Source: Flavobacteriales bacterium (lineage in GTDB: Bacteria; Bacteroidota; Bacteroidia; Flavobacteriales_C; GCA-002722245). Taken from it: a stretch of DNA of 64,000 nt. Below are positions 62,772-64,000 of this stretch, one piece after another (positions within the stretch are counted from its first letter, which is position 1; every line of letters starts with the position of its first letter). Below the pieces are notes generated by a model that was not told where the DNA came from, made no database searches, and was given only the letters and a program-made list of their open reading frames with translations. The DNA is taken from assembly GCA_947444925.1 (NCBI GenBank), contig CANFBW010000006.1:20533-84532 (forward strand), in the 5' to 3' direction. The position numbers and the translations under genes were made by a program.

Positions 62772-63114
62772 CGTGCTCTTTTTCCTTTAACTTCTGATTT
62801 AACAACGCAATTTCCTGAACAAGCTTTTTACTCGATTGCTGAAGTTTCGAATTTACAATCGACAAATGTAGTAAATATATAAAAATGGTAAAGATGGCAA
62901 CGGTGAATATTAAATTGGGCGCTTCATAAACTTCCATCGTTTTGGCCAAGAGTTCAAAGCCTGAGGTCCAAAAAGTAAAAACGACCAACAACAAAGAAAT
63001 GCCAATCCAAAAAATAGAATATTCAACCCTCAATTTCCCTTTGAGCACCAATCGAGAAACGTAAGCCAACAAAATAAAACTAACAATTAAGGTAATGAGT
63101 TGAATACGGGTCAT
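62755..63114 (-). CDS. DUF2304-like membrane protein
   Basis: RLVLKGKLRVEYSIFWIGISLLLVVFTFW...; coiled C-terminus; adjacent to GT2 as is common for DUF2304. Confidence 0.8.
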   Translation of the reverse strand: MTRIQLITLIVSFILLAYVSRLVLKGKLRVEYSIFWIGISLLLVVFTFWTSGFELLAKTMEVYEAPNLIFTVAIFTIFIYLLHLSIVNSKLQQSSKKLVQEIALLNQKLKEKEHDEKNI

Positions 63115-63118
63115 AAGA

Positions 63119-63820
63119 TTATTTTTTACGAATTGTAGCGAAGATAAGTGCCAATGTAACTTTTACCATATAATAGATCGATCGCGAAAATGTAATAGAA
63201 GAAGTCCCACCTGTGCGCTCGTGCATCACAACCGGAATTTCTATAAATTTTAATCCAGCCTTTTTAAACAGCACTATAGCTTCAGGCTCAGGATAGTCAT
63301 CGGGATATTGCTCCACAATAGCTGCAATTGCCTTTTGATTGAACAGCCTTAAACCGGAAGTATTATCAGTGATTCTAACGCCCACCAATAAGTAATTCAA
63401 GTATTCAAAATACTTTATACCAACCCTTCTCGAAAAAGTGGAACGAAAACCTTTGTTTTCAATGTAACGCGACCCAATCACCACGTCAGCTCCTTGTTCT
63501 TTCATCGCGCTAATCATCAACAAGATATTTTCAATGGGATGCTGACCATCTCCATCTACCTGCACAGCGTGACTGCAGTTGCTGCGCAAAGCATAAAGCA
63601 ATCCTGTTTGCACCGCCGCGCCAATACCCTGGTTAATCGGCAAATGCAAAGAAACGCAATCGAGCTCCTCCAAAATTTCAGCAGTAGCATCTGAAGATCC
63701 ATCGTTCACCACCACAGGACACAATTGCAGTCCCTTCTCCTGACTAAACAAATTGATTTTTTTCACCACCTCAGCGATATTTGCTTCTTCGTTAAAGGCA
63801 GGAATAATTACGGCAATCAT
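63119..63820 (-). CDS. Glycosyltransferase family 2 (dolichol-phosphate mannosyltransferase-like)
   Basis: AVIIPAFNEEANIAEVVKKI; VVNDGSSDATAEIL; QVDGDGQHP. Confidence 0.93.
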   Translation of the reverse strand: MIAVIIPAFNEEANIAEVVKKINLFSQEKGLQLCPVVVNDGSSDATAEILEELDCVSLHLPINQGIGAAVQTGLLYALRSNCSHAVQVDGDGQHPIENILLMISAMKEQGADVVIGSRYIENKGFRSTFSRRVGIKYFEYLNYLLVGVRITDNTSGLRLFNQKAIAAIVEQYPDDYPEPEAIVLFKKAGLKFIEIPVVMHERTGGTSSITFSRSIYYMVKVTLALIFATIRKK

Positions 63821-63894
63821 TACAGGTGGGAATATCGAACTAATTTCTATATTTTTTCTAACAAATCAAAAGATACTTTACCTTAGCCCGAAGC

Positions 63895-64000
63895 ATGAAA
63901 AAAAAATTTCTATTAAATATAGCACTATTGGTTTTCCTCAATTTACTGGTGAAACCACTTTGGATATTTATTGAAATTGAAGTGCAAAACAAAGTTGGAA
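63895..64000 (+). CDS. Polysaccharide flippase-like membrane protein (N-terminal fragment, runs off window)
   Basis: MKKKFLLNIALLVFLNLLVKPLWIFIEIEVQNKVG: N-terminus typical of Bacteroidetes lipopolysaccharide flippases. Confidence 0.6.
   Translation, partial: MKKKFLLNIALLVFLNLLVKPLWIFIEIEVQNKVG

Noticed and set aside
63895-63910. A9 tract right after the ATG of the flippase-like gene as a phase-variation switch
   Set aside because: The tract simply encodes KKK at the N-terminus; A-rich starts are common here and only a fragment of the gene is visible.
1-64000. Search for CRISPR arrays, tRNA/rRNA genes, transposases, integrases, toxin-antitoxin or restriction genes
   Set aside because: None recognised in coding frames or intergenic gaps by eye; short intergenic regions leave little space. 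A tRNAscan/Infernal run would be needed to exclude small RNAs.

Overview
This is a chromosomal window from a Bacteroidota (Bacteroidetes) genome. Lineage evidence: T9SS sorting domains, a CHU_C-type gliding C-terminus, a hybrid two-component regulator, and a TTG-N19-TAnnTTTG promoter. From left to right it contains: (i) the str-S10-spc ribosomal superoperon on the minus strand (rplE to rpsL with fusA, no tuf between fusA and rpsJ); (ii) a small accessory pocket at about 9.3-12.8 kb with a T9SS remnant, a secreted GH5/CBM9/T9SS glycosidase, and an un-annotated lasso-peptide-like precursor ORF directly followed by an HprK-like kinase; (iii) tex and a hybrid two-component regulator split into two ORFs at an A9 tract; (iv) mostly conserved housekeeping genes (uvrD/pcrA-like helicase, murA, grpE-dnaJ, ABC exporter, Ppx/GppA, NtrC-type regulator, SpmAB fusion, SET protein, alaS, M23 peptidase, hldD-like, queD-folE-fabD, topB, aroA-aroB); (v) envelope genes with thrombospondin type 3 repeats and DUF3352, then rnhB; (vi) the start of a surface-polysaccharide cluster (SGNH-like + MBOAT, GT-C-like, DUF2304, GT2, flippase start). 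The best candidates for undescribed biology are the orphan lasso-like precursor/kinase pair (about 11.79-12.78 kb) and the A9-interrupted hybrid two-component system (about 15.76 kb). No tRNA, rRNA, CRISPR array or intact transposon was recognised. All family calls come from reading the sequence and protein motifs; no database search was run.
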